This document shows, piece by piece, positions 34,577 to 43,702 of a stretch of 43,702 nucleotides of DNA. The notes beneath the pieces are model-generated. The model did no database searches. It saw nothing but the letters and a program-made list of their open reading frames with translations, and was not told where the DNA came from. Source of the stretch: an uncultured Pelagibacteraceae bacterium. GTDB taxonomy: Bacteria > Pseudomonadota > Alphaproteobacteria > Pelagibacterales > Pelagibacteraceae. The stretch is from the NCBI GenBank assembly GCA_902588635.1, contig CACIPW010000006.1:1-43702 (forward strand), read 5' to 3'. The translations under genes were made by a program, and so were the position numbers. How positions within the stretch are numbered: the stretch's first letter is position 1; each line of letters opens with the position of its first letter.

Positions 34577-36141
34577 TACTCTAATTCAATAGTGCTTGGT
34601 GGCTTCGAGGTTATATCATATACCACTCTATTTATACCTTTTATGTTGTTTATAATTTTATTTGAAATTTTTTGCATAAAATCTTTTTTAAAATTAAAGA
34701 AATCTGCTGTCATTCCATCTTCAGATGTTATGGCTCTCAAAAGACATATGTGTTCGTATGTTCTATTGTCTCCCATTACACCTACAGTTTTGACTGGCAG
34801 CAGAGCTGCGTATGCTTGCCAAATTTTTTTGTACAAATTATTTTTTTTCAATTCATTAATAAAGTAAAAATCAGCCTCTTTAAGTATATTGATTTTTTGA
34901 CTTGTAATTAATCCAGGAATTCTAATTGCTAAACCTGGTCCCGGAAATGGATGTCTAAATATAATATCTTTAGAAAGATTAAGTTCCAAACCAAGTTTTC
35001 GTACTTCGTCTTTAAATAAAAATTTTAATGGCTCTACTAGTTCTAATTTCATTTTTTTTGGTAAACCACCTACGTTATGATGTGATTTTATTTTAGAAGT
35101 TTGACTACCTGTAACTGATTTACTTTCTATCAAATCAGGATAAAGAGTTCCTTGTGCTAAAAACCTTACTTTTTTTATTTTATTTGCGTATCTTTCAAAA
35201 ATTTTAATAAATAAATTGCCTATAATTTTTCTCTTTTTCTCGGGATCAGAAATATTTTTTAGTTTTCTTATAAATTCATTTTCTGCATTAACATAAATTA
35301 AGTTAATCTTTAGTTTATTTTTAAAAGTATTTATTACTTGTTTTTCCTCATTTTTTCTTAACAAGCCAGTATTAACGAAAATACATGTAAGATTTTTACC
35401 TATAGCTTTGCTTAGCAATTGAGCAACTACACTGCTATCTACTCCACCAGATAATGCACATATTACTTTTTTTGTTCCAACTTGTTTTCTTACATCGTTA
35501 ATTAATTTAATTTTTTGATGCTTTGAAGACCAGTTTCTTTTTGCCTTACAAATCTTTATTACAAAGTTTTTTAATAAAATTTTACCTTTATTGGTATGTG
35601 TTACTTCGGGATGAAACTGAACCCCAAAAAAATTTTTTTTTTTATTTTCTATAATCGTGTACTTAGAATTTTTAGTTGATGCCACAACATTAAAGTTTTT
35701 TGGTAATTTTGAAACTTGATCTGCGTGACTCATCCAAACATTATTTGTTTGATTTTTGCTAAAAAATTTTTCGACTAATACACTTTTATTTTCTTTTTTA
35801 ACAATGGCAGAACCAAACTCTCTATATTTTGACTTTTTAACTTTGCCACCTAATACTTTACAAATTATTTGATGTCCAAAACATATTCCAAGAATAGGTA
35901 TATTTAAATTTAATATTTTCTTATTAAATTTAAATTTATTACTGTCATAAACATTAAGAGGGCCTCCTGATAAAATTATTCCTTTTATTTCTTTATTAAA
36001 TAATTTTATATTTTTTGCTTTTTTATGACTTATTATTTCAGAAAAAATTCCTATTTCTCTAATTCTTCTAGCAATTAACTGCGTGAACTGAGAACCAAAA
36101 TCAATAATTAAAATTTTATTTAAATTATTGCTAAGTATCAT
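34576..36141 (-). CDS. guaA: GMP synthase (glutamine-hydrolysing)
   Basis: [72 protein letters not shown]; start trimmed to the second Met (36141). Confidence 0.95.
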   Translation of the reverse strand: MILSNNLNKILIIDFGSQFTQLIARRIREIGIFSEIISHKKAKNIKLFNKEIKGIILSGGPLNVYDSNKFKFNKKILNLNIPILGICFGHQIICKVLGGKVKKSKYREFGSAIVKKENKSVLVEKFFSKNQTNNVWMSHADQVSKLPKNFNVVASTKNSKYTIIENKKKNFFGVQFHPEVTHTNKGKILLKNFVIKICKAKRNWSSKHQKIKLINDVRKQVGTKKVICALSGGVDSSVVAQLLSKAIGKNLTCIFVNTGLLRKNEEKQVINTFKNKLKINLIYVNAENEFIRKLKNISDPEKKRKIIGNLFIKIFERYANKIKKVRFLAQGTLYPDLIESKSVTGSQTSKIKSHHNVGGLPKKMKLELVEPLKFLFKDEVRKLGLELNLSKDIIFRHPFPGPGLAIRIPGLITSQKINILKEADFYFINELKKNNLYKKIWQAYAALLPVKTVGVMGDNRTYEHICLLRAITSEDGMTADFFNFKKDFMQKISNKIINNIKGINRVVYDITSKPPSTIELE

Positions 36142-36568
36142 TTTTTGGTTCAATATTTTTTAATGTATTATCTATTTCTTTTGTTTTTTCACAAAGCTTC
36201 ACACATATAATAACAAATTTTTCTTTCAAATCTTGAACTTCTGAATAATTTGATTTTTTTAGTTTGATATTTATTAACATATACATTGCCTCTTCATTTG
36301 CGGGATCTAAAAGCAAAGTTGTATTCAAATTTTTTTCTTCCTCCTTTTCGTTTTCTTCTAAATTAAATATTTTTGCTAAATACAAATATGATTTTGCATC
36401 CTTGGGGTTAAAAACTATATTTTTTTGAAACAAAAATTTAGAAGCTTCTAATTCCTTTTTTTCAAAATTTTTTATTGCTTCATTATAATAATTTTCTTTA
36501 GCTGCGGAAAAACTAAAAAATACAAAATATAAAACAATGCTAAGTATAAATTTATTTTTAATTAACAT
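36131..36568 (-). CDS. Small secreted TPR-like protein, unknown function
   Basis: N-terminal signal-like segment; [34 protein letters not shown] repeat pattern; between guaB and guaA. Confidence 0.6.
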   Translation of the reverse strand: MLIKNKFILSIVLYFVFFSFSAAKENYYNEAIKNFEKKELEASKFLFQKNIVFNPKDAKSYLYLAKIFNLEENEKEEEKNLNTTLLLDPANEEAMYMLINIKLKKSNYSEVQDLKEKFVIICVKLCEKTKEIDNTLKNIEPKNDT

Positions 36569-37650
36569 TAAAATTCACTATCTTTTTTTACTTCGTCAAT
36601 ATTATGTACCATGCTTTCATAAAATCCGGCTTTAGTAATTTTCACAAAATTAGGTTTTTTTCTTAATTTAATTATTGTTTTTGCCCCTAAGTAACCCATA
36701 GATGATCGTAAACCTCCAACAAGTTTAAAAATTACTTTATCAACACCTCCTTTAAATTTAATTAAACCTTCAACGCCTTCAGGTACATATTTAGATTTAT
36801 CTTTTTGTTTTTTTTGAAAATATCTATCTGCTGAACCTTTGTTCATTGCTCCAACGGATCCCATTCCTCTAAAATTTTTATATAATTTTCCTTTTTTTTT
36901 AATTAATTTTCCAGGTGACTCATTGGTACCAGCAAACAATGAGCCAATCATAACCGCATCAGCTCCTGCCGCCAGTGCTTTTGCTATATCTCCTGAAAAT
37001 TTAATTCCACCATCAGAAATTATTTTAACATTTTTATTTTTTACACCACTTTTTACATTCATTATTGCACTTAACTGTGGGACCCCAATCCCAGCTACTA
37101 GCCTTGTGGTGCATATAGAACCTGGTCCTATTCCTACTTTTATAATATCTACTCCTAATTTTAATAAAAATTTTGCCGCTTCTGGGGTTGCAATATTTCC
37201 TGCACAAATTGAAGTTTTATTATTTTTCTTTTTTTTTATTTTTTTAATTATTTCGGAAACTTTTTTAGTATGACCGTGCGCTGTATCAACTACAATCAAA
37301 TCTACTCCTTCTTTTAAAATTGCTTCTGCTCTTATAATTTCATCAATACCTGCACCAACGGCCGCACCTACAATTAAATTTTTTGATTTTACTTTTTTAA
37401 TTTCTTGGATTTGTTTTTTTATATTTAAATTTCTATGTATAACTCCAATTCCTCCTGCTCTAGCAATTGATATTGCCATTTTTGACTCTGTAACCGTGTC
37501 CATAGCTGAAGATAATAAGGGTATTTTTAAAGTTATATTTTTTGATAATTGTATTTTTGTATCAACTTGTAAAGGAAGAACCTCCGAATACTTTGGGGCT
37601 AAAGTAACATCATCGAATGTAAGTGCTTCTTTTATAGGACCCATAGTCAT
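36568..37650 (-). CDS. guaB: Inosine-5'-monophosphate dehydrogenase (compact, apparently lacking the CBS pair)
   Basis: LTFDDVTLAPKYSEVLP, PLLSSAMDTVTESKMAIS, KVGIGPGSICTTRLVAGIGVPQ, ISDGGIKFSGDIAKALAAGADAVMIGSLFAGT, FRGMGSVGAM; 360 aa. Confidence 0.92.
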   Translation of the reverse strand: MTMGPIKEALTFDDVTLAPKYSEVLPLQVDTKIQLSKNITLKIPLLSSAMDTVTESKMAISIARAGGIGVIHRNLNIKKQIQEIKKVKSKNLIVGAAVGAGIDEIIRAEAILKEGVDLIVVDTAHGHTKKVSEIIKKIKKKKNNKTSICAGNIATPEAAKFLLKLGVDIIKVGIGPGSICTTRLVAGIGVPQLSAIMNVKSGVKNKNVKIISDGGIKFSGDIAKALAAGADAVMIGSLFAGTNESPGKLIKKKGKLYKNFRGMGSVGAMNKGSADRYFQKKQKDKSKYVPEGVEGLIKFKGGVDKVIFKLVGGLRSSMGYLGAKTIIKLRKKPNFVKITKAGFYESMVHNIDEVKKDSEF

Positions 37651-37683
37651 GTATATACGATTCTTTAAAAATTTAAAGAGTGT

Positions 37684-38295
37684 CTACCTTAAAAATCTAC
37701 AAATTATAAAAGTTTCTTTTGAATTTTTTCTGCTAGCCGAGGGTTTAAAAACCTTCACATCTTTAAATGATTTTTTAGCATGTGCAACAATTTCATTAAA
37801 ACTAGATCCCATAAAAATTTTGGATACAAATTTACCATCTTGATTGAGCGTTTCTAAAGCAAAATTCATAGCGTCAAGACAAAGTTCACCAGTTACAATT
37901 GAATCTATATTTTTGTTACCAATAGTGTTTACAGCCATATCGGAAATTACTAGATCAATTTTTGAATTGAAATATTTTTTAATCTTTTCCTTATAATTTT
38001 CTTCAGTAAAATCTCCTATGATTTGATGGATATTTTTTATTTTTTCGAGTTTAATTAAATCTATTGATACAATTTTTTCACTTTTAATTTTATTAGATGC
38101 ATACTGAGACCAGCTTCCTGGGGCCGCACCAAGATCTACTAAAGAGTTTACTTGTTTGAATATTTTAAATTTTTCATCAATTTCTTTTAGCTTGTAAACT
38201 GCTCTAGATCTAAAACCTTCAATTTTAGATTTACGAACATAAATGTCTTTTTTTTGTCTATTAATCCAATTTTTTGAGATTTTATTTTTTTTCAA
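37684..38295 (-). CDS. rlmE: 23S rRNA (uridine) 2'-O-methyltransferase RlmE/FtsJ family
   Basis: RSRAVYKLKEIDEKFKIF, SLVDLGAAPGSWSQYA, DLVISDMAVNTIGNKNIDS. Confidence 0.92.
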   Translation of the reverse strand: MKKNKISKNWINRQKKDIYVRKSKIEGFRSRAVYKLKEIDEKFKIFKQVNSLVDLGAAPGSWSQYASNKIKSEKIVSIDLIKLEKIKNIHQIIGDFTEENYKEKIKKYFNSKIDLVISDMAVNTIGNKNIDSIVTGELCLDAMNFALETLNQDGKFVSKIFMGSSFNEIVAHAKKSFKDVKVFKPSASRKNSKETFIICRFLR

Positions 38296-39207
38296 TTAAT
38301 GACCAAATCTTAAACTTTTAGTTACAGATTTATTGTCTAAAGTTTTAATATATATTTTTACACTTTTATCTAATCTCATATCTTTATTATCTTCCCAGAG
38401 CCCTGCGGCTAGATGCATAATGCCAATTTTATAATTTGGCAAATAAGGCTCAACAAATGTATTACTTTGTTCATTAAATTTTGGTAACAAATTGCTTGCT
38501 ATCCAATTACAGTTTAGAGGTAAAAATTCAGTTTCAACATTATCTATATATACGCTCATGTTGATTGCCAAACCTTCTGAACCAAAAATTTTTCCTGAAT
38601 TTAAAGTTATATCTAAATTTTTTTGCCATATTTTCCAACAAGGTGAGTCTTTTTCAAGTGAAAAAACTCCAATATTAATATGAGGTGCAAATGCTAATTT
38701 TCTAGCTTTATCTAACCCAATTTTAGAACTTATAGCATGTTTAAAATTTTGAGACTTAATAATTGCTAACTTTCCAAAAAGCCAACTAGCTTTAGACATT
38801 ATTTTATAACCAGGGCCTAAAGTTTGTGTTATTCCGAGTTTTCCTTTTTCGCATGCTTGATAGTATAATTTAACCGAGCTCCAGTCATTTACCCAGGCAT
38901 CACAATCTATCCATAAATATTTTTCATAATTGGGAAAATAATTTGGTAGAAATGCTCTTGATACTTGGCTTTTTAACCATTCTTTTCCTCTTATTTTAAT
39001 TGGTGAAACCTTAATATCCCATTCTGCATTTTTTATTTCGTCAACTTTGGAAGATAGTATTTTTTTTTGGTTTTCATCTAGACCTGCATCTAAAATACAT
39101 ATTGCCGTAGATGAACTTTCGCTAAATTGTTTAATTGAGTCAATTAATTCATTTAACAAATCAAAATAATTAGAGTCTGCCAATGAAACAATTACATTTT
39201 TCTTCAT
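38296..39207 (-). CDS. GT8/GT-A-like glycosyltransferase-family protein
   Basis: RAFLPNYFPNYEKYLWIDCDAWV (DxD), INIGVFSLEKDSPCWKIW, GIMHLAAGLWED. Confidence 0.65.
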   Translation of the reverse strand: MKKNVIVSLADSNYFDLLNELIDSIKQFSESSSTAICILDAGLDENQKKILSSKVDEIKNAEWDIKVSPIKIRGKEWLKSQVSRAFLPNYFPNYEKYLWIDCDAWVNDWSSVKLYYQACEKGKLGITQTLGPGYKIMSKASWLFGKLAIIKSQNFKHAISSKIGLDKARKLAFAPHINIGVFSLEKDSPCWKIWQKNLDITLNSGKIFGSEGLAINMSVYIDNVETEFLPLNCNWIASNLLPKFNEQSNTFVEPYLPNYKIGIMHLAAGLWEDNKDMRLDKSVKIYIKTLDNKSVTKSLRFGH

Positions 39208-40008
39208 TTACAGAACATCTTCTGGTTCTTCATCATTTAAATTGTTATCATGTTTGAGAGTTTTTTTTATTTTATTATAGTGAAATAAACTTATTGGCAC
39301 TGTTAATAGATAAACTGTACTACCAACAATAAGGGCTTTAAATGGAAAAATTAAAAATATTCCAAATAAAAGAACTATTCCAAAAAGCAAAAAAATTGTA
39401 GAGCTTCTTGGCACCACAATTTTTTTCATAGAATATGTTGGAATTTTGCTTATTAATAATATTGAAACAACTATAAATATAATTGGAGTTATTATTTTAT
39501 AATTTAAATTAATAGTTTCAAATCCACTAACATCATAAATCAGCGGGCTTAAAACTAAAATTCCTCCTGCTGGTGATGGCATCCCTTCAAAAAAGTTATC
39601 TTTCCATGAAGGCTCTGATCCTGTGTTTACATTAAATCTAGCCAATCTTAGTGCTACGCAAACTACGTATATTAATGATATAAGCCAGCCTATTTTTCCT
39701 AATGAATTCATGGTCCAAAAATACATTATAAATGCTGGAGCAACACCAAAACTAATTACATCTGTTAAGGAGTCTAGTTCTTTTCCAACTTTTGAAGTTC
39801 CTCTAATTAGGCGTGCAATTCTACCATCCAAACCATCTATAATTGCCGCAAGCACAATTGCAATTATAGACAATTTATAATTTTGATTTAGTGCAAAATT
39901 TATTGAAGTTAAACCAATACACACTCCAATAAGTGTCAAGGTGTTAGGCAATATAACTCTGGCCCTGGTATCTGTTACTATCTTAAAATTCTTTTTTGGT
40001 TCATTCAT
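39208..40008 (-). CDS. pssA: CDP-diacylglycerol--serine O-phosphatidyltransferase
   Basis: DGLDGRIARLIRGTSKVGKELDSLTDVISFGVAPA (CDP-alcohol phosphatidyltransferase motif); next to psd. Confidence 0.93.
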   Translation of the reverse strand: MNEPKKNFKIVTDTRARVILPNTLTLIGVCIGLTSINFALNQNYKLSIIAIVLAAIIDGLDGRIARLIRGTSKVGKELDSLTDVISFGVAPAFIMYFWTMNSLGKIGWLISLIYVVCVALRLARFNVNTGSEPSWKDNFFEGMPSPAGGILVLSPLIYDVSGFETINLNYKIITPIIFIVVSILLISKIPTYSMKKIVVPRSSTIFLLFGIVLLFGIFLIFPFKALIVGSTVYLLTVPISLFHYNKIKKTLKHDNNLNDEEPEDVL

Positions 40009-40012
40009 CGTT

Positions 40013-40660
40013 TTATTTTTTTGCCAAAAGTGTTTCTCCAGCTATAGTTTTTTGATTAACTTTAACTAACGGATTGTAATTCTCAAAATAAATATCAACT
40101 CTACTACCAAATCTAATCATTCCTAGTCTGTCACCTTGGTTTAATTCATTGTTTTCTGATACCTCACAAACTATTCTTCTTGCTATAAGTCCTGCAATCT
40201 GAACAACAATTACATCTTCTTCGTTAGAATTTGAAATTTTATAATAATTTCTTTCGTTGTCTTCGCTTGCTTTGTCTAGAGAAGCATTTAAAAATTTTCC
40301 TGGCTTATATAAAATTTCAGTAATTTTTCCTGAACAAGGGGTTCTATTAACATGACAATCAAAAACATTCATAAAAATGCTAACCTTTTTAAATTTTTTA
40401 CTTTCAAGATTTAATTCTTTTGGACCATCTGAATCTTCTACTTGCAAAACTACTCCATCGGCTGGACTTACAAGATAATTATCATCATTAATAGAAATTC
40501 TATCTGGATCTCTAAAAAAATAGTAAACCCATATTGTTAAAACTAAACCTATTAGTCCCAAAAAACCACTTATTAAATACAATATTAGGGTTGCAAAACC
40601 GAATATAACCAAAAATTTGTACCCTTCGTTATGAATCTTTGTAAAAACTTTATCTATCAT
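40013..40660 (-). CDS. psd: Phosphatidylserine decarboxylase proenzyme
   Basis: FFRDPDR, LVSPADGVV, VFDCHVNRTPCSGKI, IRFGSRVDIY (GS self-cleavage site). Confidence 0.94.
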   Translation of the reverse strand: MIDKVFTKIHNEGYKFLVIFGFATLILYLISGFLGLIGLVLTIWVYYFFRDPDRISINDDNYLVSPADGVVLQVEDSDGPKELNLESKKFKKVSIFMNVFDCHVNRTPCSGKITEILYKPGKFLNASLDKASEDNERNYYKISNSNEEDVIVVQIAGLIARRIVCEVSENNELNQGDRLGMIRFGSRVDIYFENYNPLVKVNQKTIAGETLLAKK

Positions 40661-40735
40661 AATCCTTAATTTGATAATTTTTGTTTAATATGTATATAAA
40701 ATGCTTAAATTCAATTAGTAAGATAACATCTAAAT

Positions 40736-41950
40736 ATGAGCAAAATTAAGGTAAAAAACCCAATAGTTGAGCTAGATGGTGATGAAATGACCAGAGTGAT
40801 TTGGAATTTCATTAAAAATAAACTTATTCTTCCATATCTAAATTTGAAGATTGAATACTATGATCTCGGTATTAAAAGTAGAGACAACACATCTGACCAA
40901 ATAACTATAGATTGTGCAAAAGCAATCAAAAAAAATGGGGTTGGAATTAAATGTGCAACAATTACTCCTGATGAAAAGAGAGTTAAAGAATTCAATTTAA
41001 AAAAAATGTGGAGATCTCCAAACGGAACTATAAGAAATATTATTGGAGGAACAGTATTTAGAGAACCAATCATTTGTAAAAATATTCCAAAATTAGTTCC
41101 TTCGTGGACTGACCCTTTAATTATTGGACGACATGCATTTGGTGATCAGTATAGAGCTACAGATTTTAAAGTTCCTGGAAAAGGTAAATTGGAAATAAAG
41201 TGGACATCGGAAGATGGTAAAGATGAAAAAAAATATGAAGTATTTAATTTCCCTGGACCAGGTATTGCCTTGTCAATGTATAATCTAGATAGATCTATAG
41301 AAGACTTTGCACGTTCTTGCTTTAATTATGGATTGATAAAAAAATGGCCAGTTTATTTATCAACTAAAAATACAATATTAAAAATTTATGATGGTAGGTT
41401 TAAAGACATATTTCAACAAGTTTTTAAAAGTGAATTTAAATCAAAATTTGAAAAAAATAATATTACTTATGAACACAGATTAATTGATGACATGGTGGCA
41501 TGCGCAATGAAATGGAGTGGAAAATATATTTGGGCATGTAAAAATTATGATGGTGATGTTCAATCAGATACAGTTGCACAAGGTTATGGATCTTTAGGAT
41601 TAATGACAAGTGTATTGCTTGCACCAGATGGAAAAACAATGGAAACAGAAGCGGCTCATGGAACAGTTACAAGACATTTTAGAATGCATCTAGAGGGCAA
41701 AGAAACTTCTACAAATCCAATAGCATCAATTTTTGCCTGGACTAGAGGCTTGGCACACAGAGGGGAATTAGATGGAAATGATGATTTAATTAAATTTGCA
41801 AATACGCTAGAAAAAATTTGCATCGATTGTGTTGAAAGTGGATCAATGACAAAAGATTTGGCTATACTTATAGGTCCATCAACCAAGTATTTAAATACAA
41901 ATCAATTTCTAGATAAAATTGATGGCAGCCTAAAAAATAAATTAAATTAA
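40736..41950 (+). CDS. icd: NADP-dependent isocitrate dehydrogenase (eukaryote-like type)
   Basis: [90 protein letters not shown]. Confidence 0.95.
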   Translation: MSKIKVKNPIVELDGDEMTRVIWNFIKNKLILPYLNLKIEYYDLGIKSRDNTSDQITIDCAKAIKKNGVGIKCATITPDEKRVKEFNLKKMWRSPNGTIRNIIGGTVFREPIICKNIPKLVPSWTDPLIIGRHAFGDQYRATDFKVPGKGKLEIKWTSEDGKDEKKYEVFNFPGPGIALSMYNLDRSIEDFARSCFNYGLIKKWPVYLSTKNTILKIYDGRFKDIFQQVFKSEFKSKFEKNNITYEHRLIDDMVACAMKWSGKYIWACKNYDGDVQSDTVAQGYGSLGLMTSVLLAPDGKTMETEAAHGTVTRHFRMHLEGKETSTNPIASIFAWTRGLAHRGELDGNDDLIKFANTLEKICIDCVESGSMTKDLAILIGPSTKYLNTNQFLDKIDGSLKNKLN

Positions 41951-43702
41951 AGATTTTAATTTAGTAAAAGCTTCTTCTATTTTATCTGGTAATGTTCCTC
42001 CGGCTTGTGCAAAATCAGGTCGGCCTCCACCTCCTTTGCCTCCTACTATTTCTGATCCTACTTTTGCAAATTTTACAGCGTCGTACTTTTTGGTAAGTTT
42101 GTCTGTAACTCCTACTGCCAGTCCAATTTTATCATCTTTAATAGCAAAAATAATTACTATTCCTTCTGTTATTTCTTTTTTACCAATATCAACTAATTTT
42201 CTTAAATCTTTAGAAGGAAGATCAATTATTTTTTGCAACCTTACTTTAAGGCCATTTACTTCTTCGTCTTTAATAATATTTTTTGATTTATCAGCCAAAA
42301 TATTTTTAACTGAAAGTTGTTCGAATTGTTTGTTTAAATCTTTTATTAAATCTTTTTGATTTTCATTATTTAAGTTTGGTTTTCCTCCAAGTTTTATAAT
42401 TCGTTCTGAGATATTTTTAATAATTTCTTCATTTTTCTGTAATGATAAATCAGATAGTTTTTCTTTTTTTGTTAAATATTCATCTAACTGTTTCTCTCTT
42501 AAAGCTTCTACCCTTCTAACTCCAGCAGCTATTGCTGATTGACTTACAATCTTAAACTTTCCGATATCTCCAGTATTTCTAACATGAGTTCCTCCACAAA
42601 GTTCTGTTGAAAAATACTTATCTTTCTCATCACCCATTGAAAGAACTCTTACCTCGTCGCCATATTTTTCTCCAAATAATGCTAAAGCCCCATTATCAAC
42701 AGCTTCCTTAGGTGTCATCAATCTTGTTTTTACGTCAGATTTGGTCTCAACCATTTTGTTTACAAAATTTTCTATTTTATTTATCTCATCATTTGAAATT
42801 GGTTTCATGTGACTAAAATCAAACCTTAATCTATCTGGAGCAACTAAAGATCCTTTTTGAGTTACATGTGTTCCTAAAACTCTTCTAAGAGATTCATGCA
42901 GAAGATGTGTTGCTGAATGGTATGCTCTAATATTTTCCCTCCTATTAATATCTATTTTCATTTCTATGCTGTCATTTAAATTAATAGAACCATTTTCAAC
43001 TTTTCCATAATGAGCAAATAAGTCTCCAAGTTTTTTTTGGACATCGTTTACTTTAAATTTAAATTCTCCAGAAACTATATGGCCGATGTCACCAACTTGA
43101 CCTCCCGACTCACCATAAAAAGGTGTTTGATTAACGATTACAATTGCTTCATCTCCTTTATTTAAACTTTTAACTTCTTTTTGGTCTTTAATTAATGAAA
43201 GAATTACTCCTTCAGCTTGGTTGGTTTCATAGCCTAAAAATTCAGTTGGTTCTATTTTGTCTTTTATTTCAAACCAAATTTCTTCAACGGAACTATCACC
43301 AGACCCTTTCCAGTTTTTTTTAGCAAGTTCTCTGCTTTCGTTCATTAACGATTTGAATTTTTTGTGATCTACTGAAAGAGATTTATTTTTTAAAATATCT
43401 TCGGTTAAATCTAAAGGAAAACCATAAGTATCATAAAGTTTAAAAGCAACTTGTCCAGGTAAAACTTTATCAACTTTGCTAATTTCATCATCCAAAATTT
43501 TAACACCTCTTTCAAGTAAAACTAAAAATTTTTCTTCTTCCGTTTTTAATGTTTCTCTTACAAGTGATTCTGCTCTTTTTAATTCTGGATAATTAGCAGA
43601 CATTTCGTTCATTAGAGTTTTAAAAATATTAAAAAATATTGGTTGTTTTGAACCTAACAAGTGAGAATGTCTCATACCTCTTCTCATAATCCTTCTTAAT
43701 AC
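41942..43702 (-). CDS. alaS: Alanyl-tRNA synthetase, C-terminal part (continues off right edge)
   Basis: Reading frame open to the edge ([17 protein letters not shown]); [69 protein letters not shown]. Confidence 0.96.
   Translation of the reverse strand, partial: VLRRIMRRGMRHSHLLGSKQPIFFNIFKTLMNEMSANYPELKRAESLVRETLKTEEEKFLVLLERGVKILDDEISKVDKVLPGQVAFKLYDTYGFPLDLTEDILKNKSLSVDHKKFKSLMNESRELAKKNWKGSGDSSVEEIWFEIKDKIEPTEFLGYETNQAEGVILSLIKDQKEVKSLNKGDEAIVIVNQTPFYGESGGQVGDIGHIVSGEFKFKVNDVQKKLGDLFAHYGKVENGSINLNDSIEMKIDINRRENIRAYHSATHLLHESLRRVLGTHVTQKGSLVAPDRLRFDFSHMKPISNDEINKIENFVNKMVETKSDVKTRLMTPKEAVDNGALALFGEKYGDEVRVLSMGDEKDKYFSTELCGGTHVRNTGDIGKFKIVSQSAIAAGVRRVEALREKQLDEYLTKKEKLSDLSLQKNEEIIKNISERIIKLGGKPNLNNENQKDLIKDLNKQFEQLSVKNILADKSKNIIKDEEVNGLKVRLQKIIDLPSKDLRKLVDIGKKEITEGIVIIFAIKDDKIGLAVGVTDKLTKKYDAVKFAKVGSEIVGGKGGGGRPDFAQAGGTLPDKIEEAFTKLKSLI

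Noticed and set aside
37663-37678. CTTTAAAAATTTAAAG palindrome between guaB and rlmE as a terminator
   Set aside because: A/T-only stem with a tiny loop; weak and expected by chance at this composition.
1-43702. CRISPR array, tRNA/rRNA, transposon, prophage or toxin-antitoxin module
   Set aside because: No regularly spaced repeats, cloverleaf-like GC-rich segments, transposase/integrase proteins or terminal repeats were seen; intergenic spaces are too short for most of these. A tRNAscan/Infernal run would confirm.

Overview
AT-rich, densely packed 43.7-kb chromosomal window. Gene content and style (very short intergenic gaps, overlapping stops, TRAP/Amt transport, eukaryote-like NADP-ICDH) suggest a streamlined marine alphaproteobacterium, SAR11/Pelagibacter-like. 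No rRNA, tRNA, CRISPR or mobile element was recognised. Main content, left to right: (1) a minus-strand glyoxylate-regenerating serine-cycle half-module, mcl - mtkA/sucC-like - mtkB/sucD-like - ppc (ppc truncated by the window edge); (2) divergent from it, a plus-strand amine-acquisition island (about 3.4-14.9 kb): a stand-alone DAO-family FAD oxidoreductase, a glutamine-synthetase-fold ligase, the three split glutamate-synthase-like subunits mgsA/B/C, a small uncharacterised protein, a divergent Amt transporter followed by two tiny single-TM proteins, a second GS-fold ligase (GmaS-like), a diaminopropionate-ammonia-lyase-like PLP enzyme and an uncharacterised protein; (3) a housekeeping block (cupin-like, bamB, yfgM-like, acnA, lysE-type exporter, csaA, argE-like); (4) an amine/guanidino catabolic group (ALDH, agmatinase-family ureohydrolase, FAD oxidoreductase, TspO, SDR); (5) 5-oxoprolinase pxpABC beside a DctPQM TRAP transporter; (6) core genes (terC-like, panB, guaA, guaB, rlmE, GT8-like, pssA, psd, icd, alaS partial). 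The most interesting signal is the amine island with two GS-fold ligases that appear to have lost both ammonium-site acidic residues, placed back-to-back with malate thiokinase/malyl-CoA lyase/PEP carboxylase. This suggests coupled methylamine (or other amine) nitrogen capture and C1/glyoxylate assimilation.
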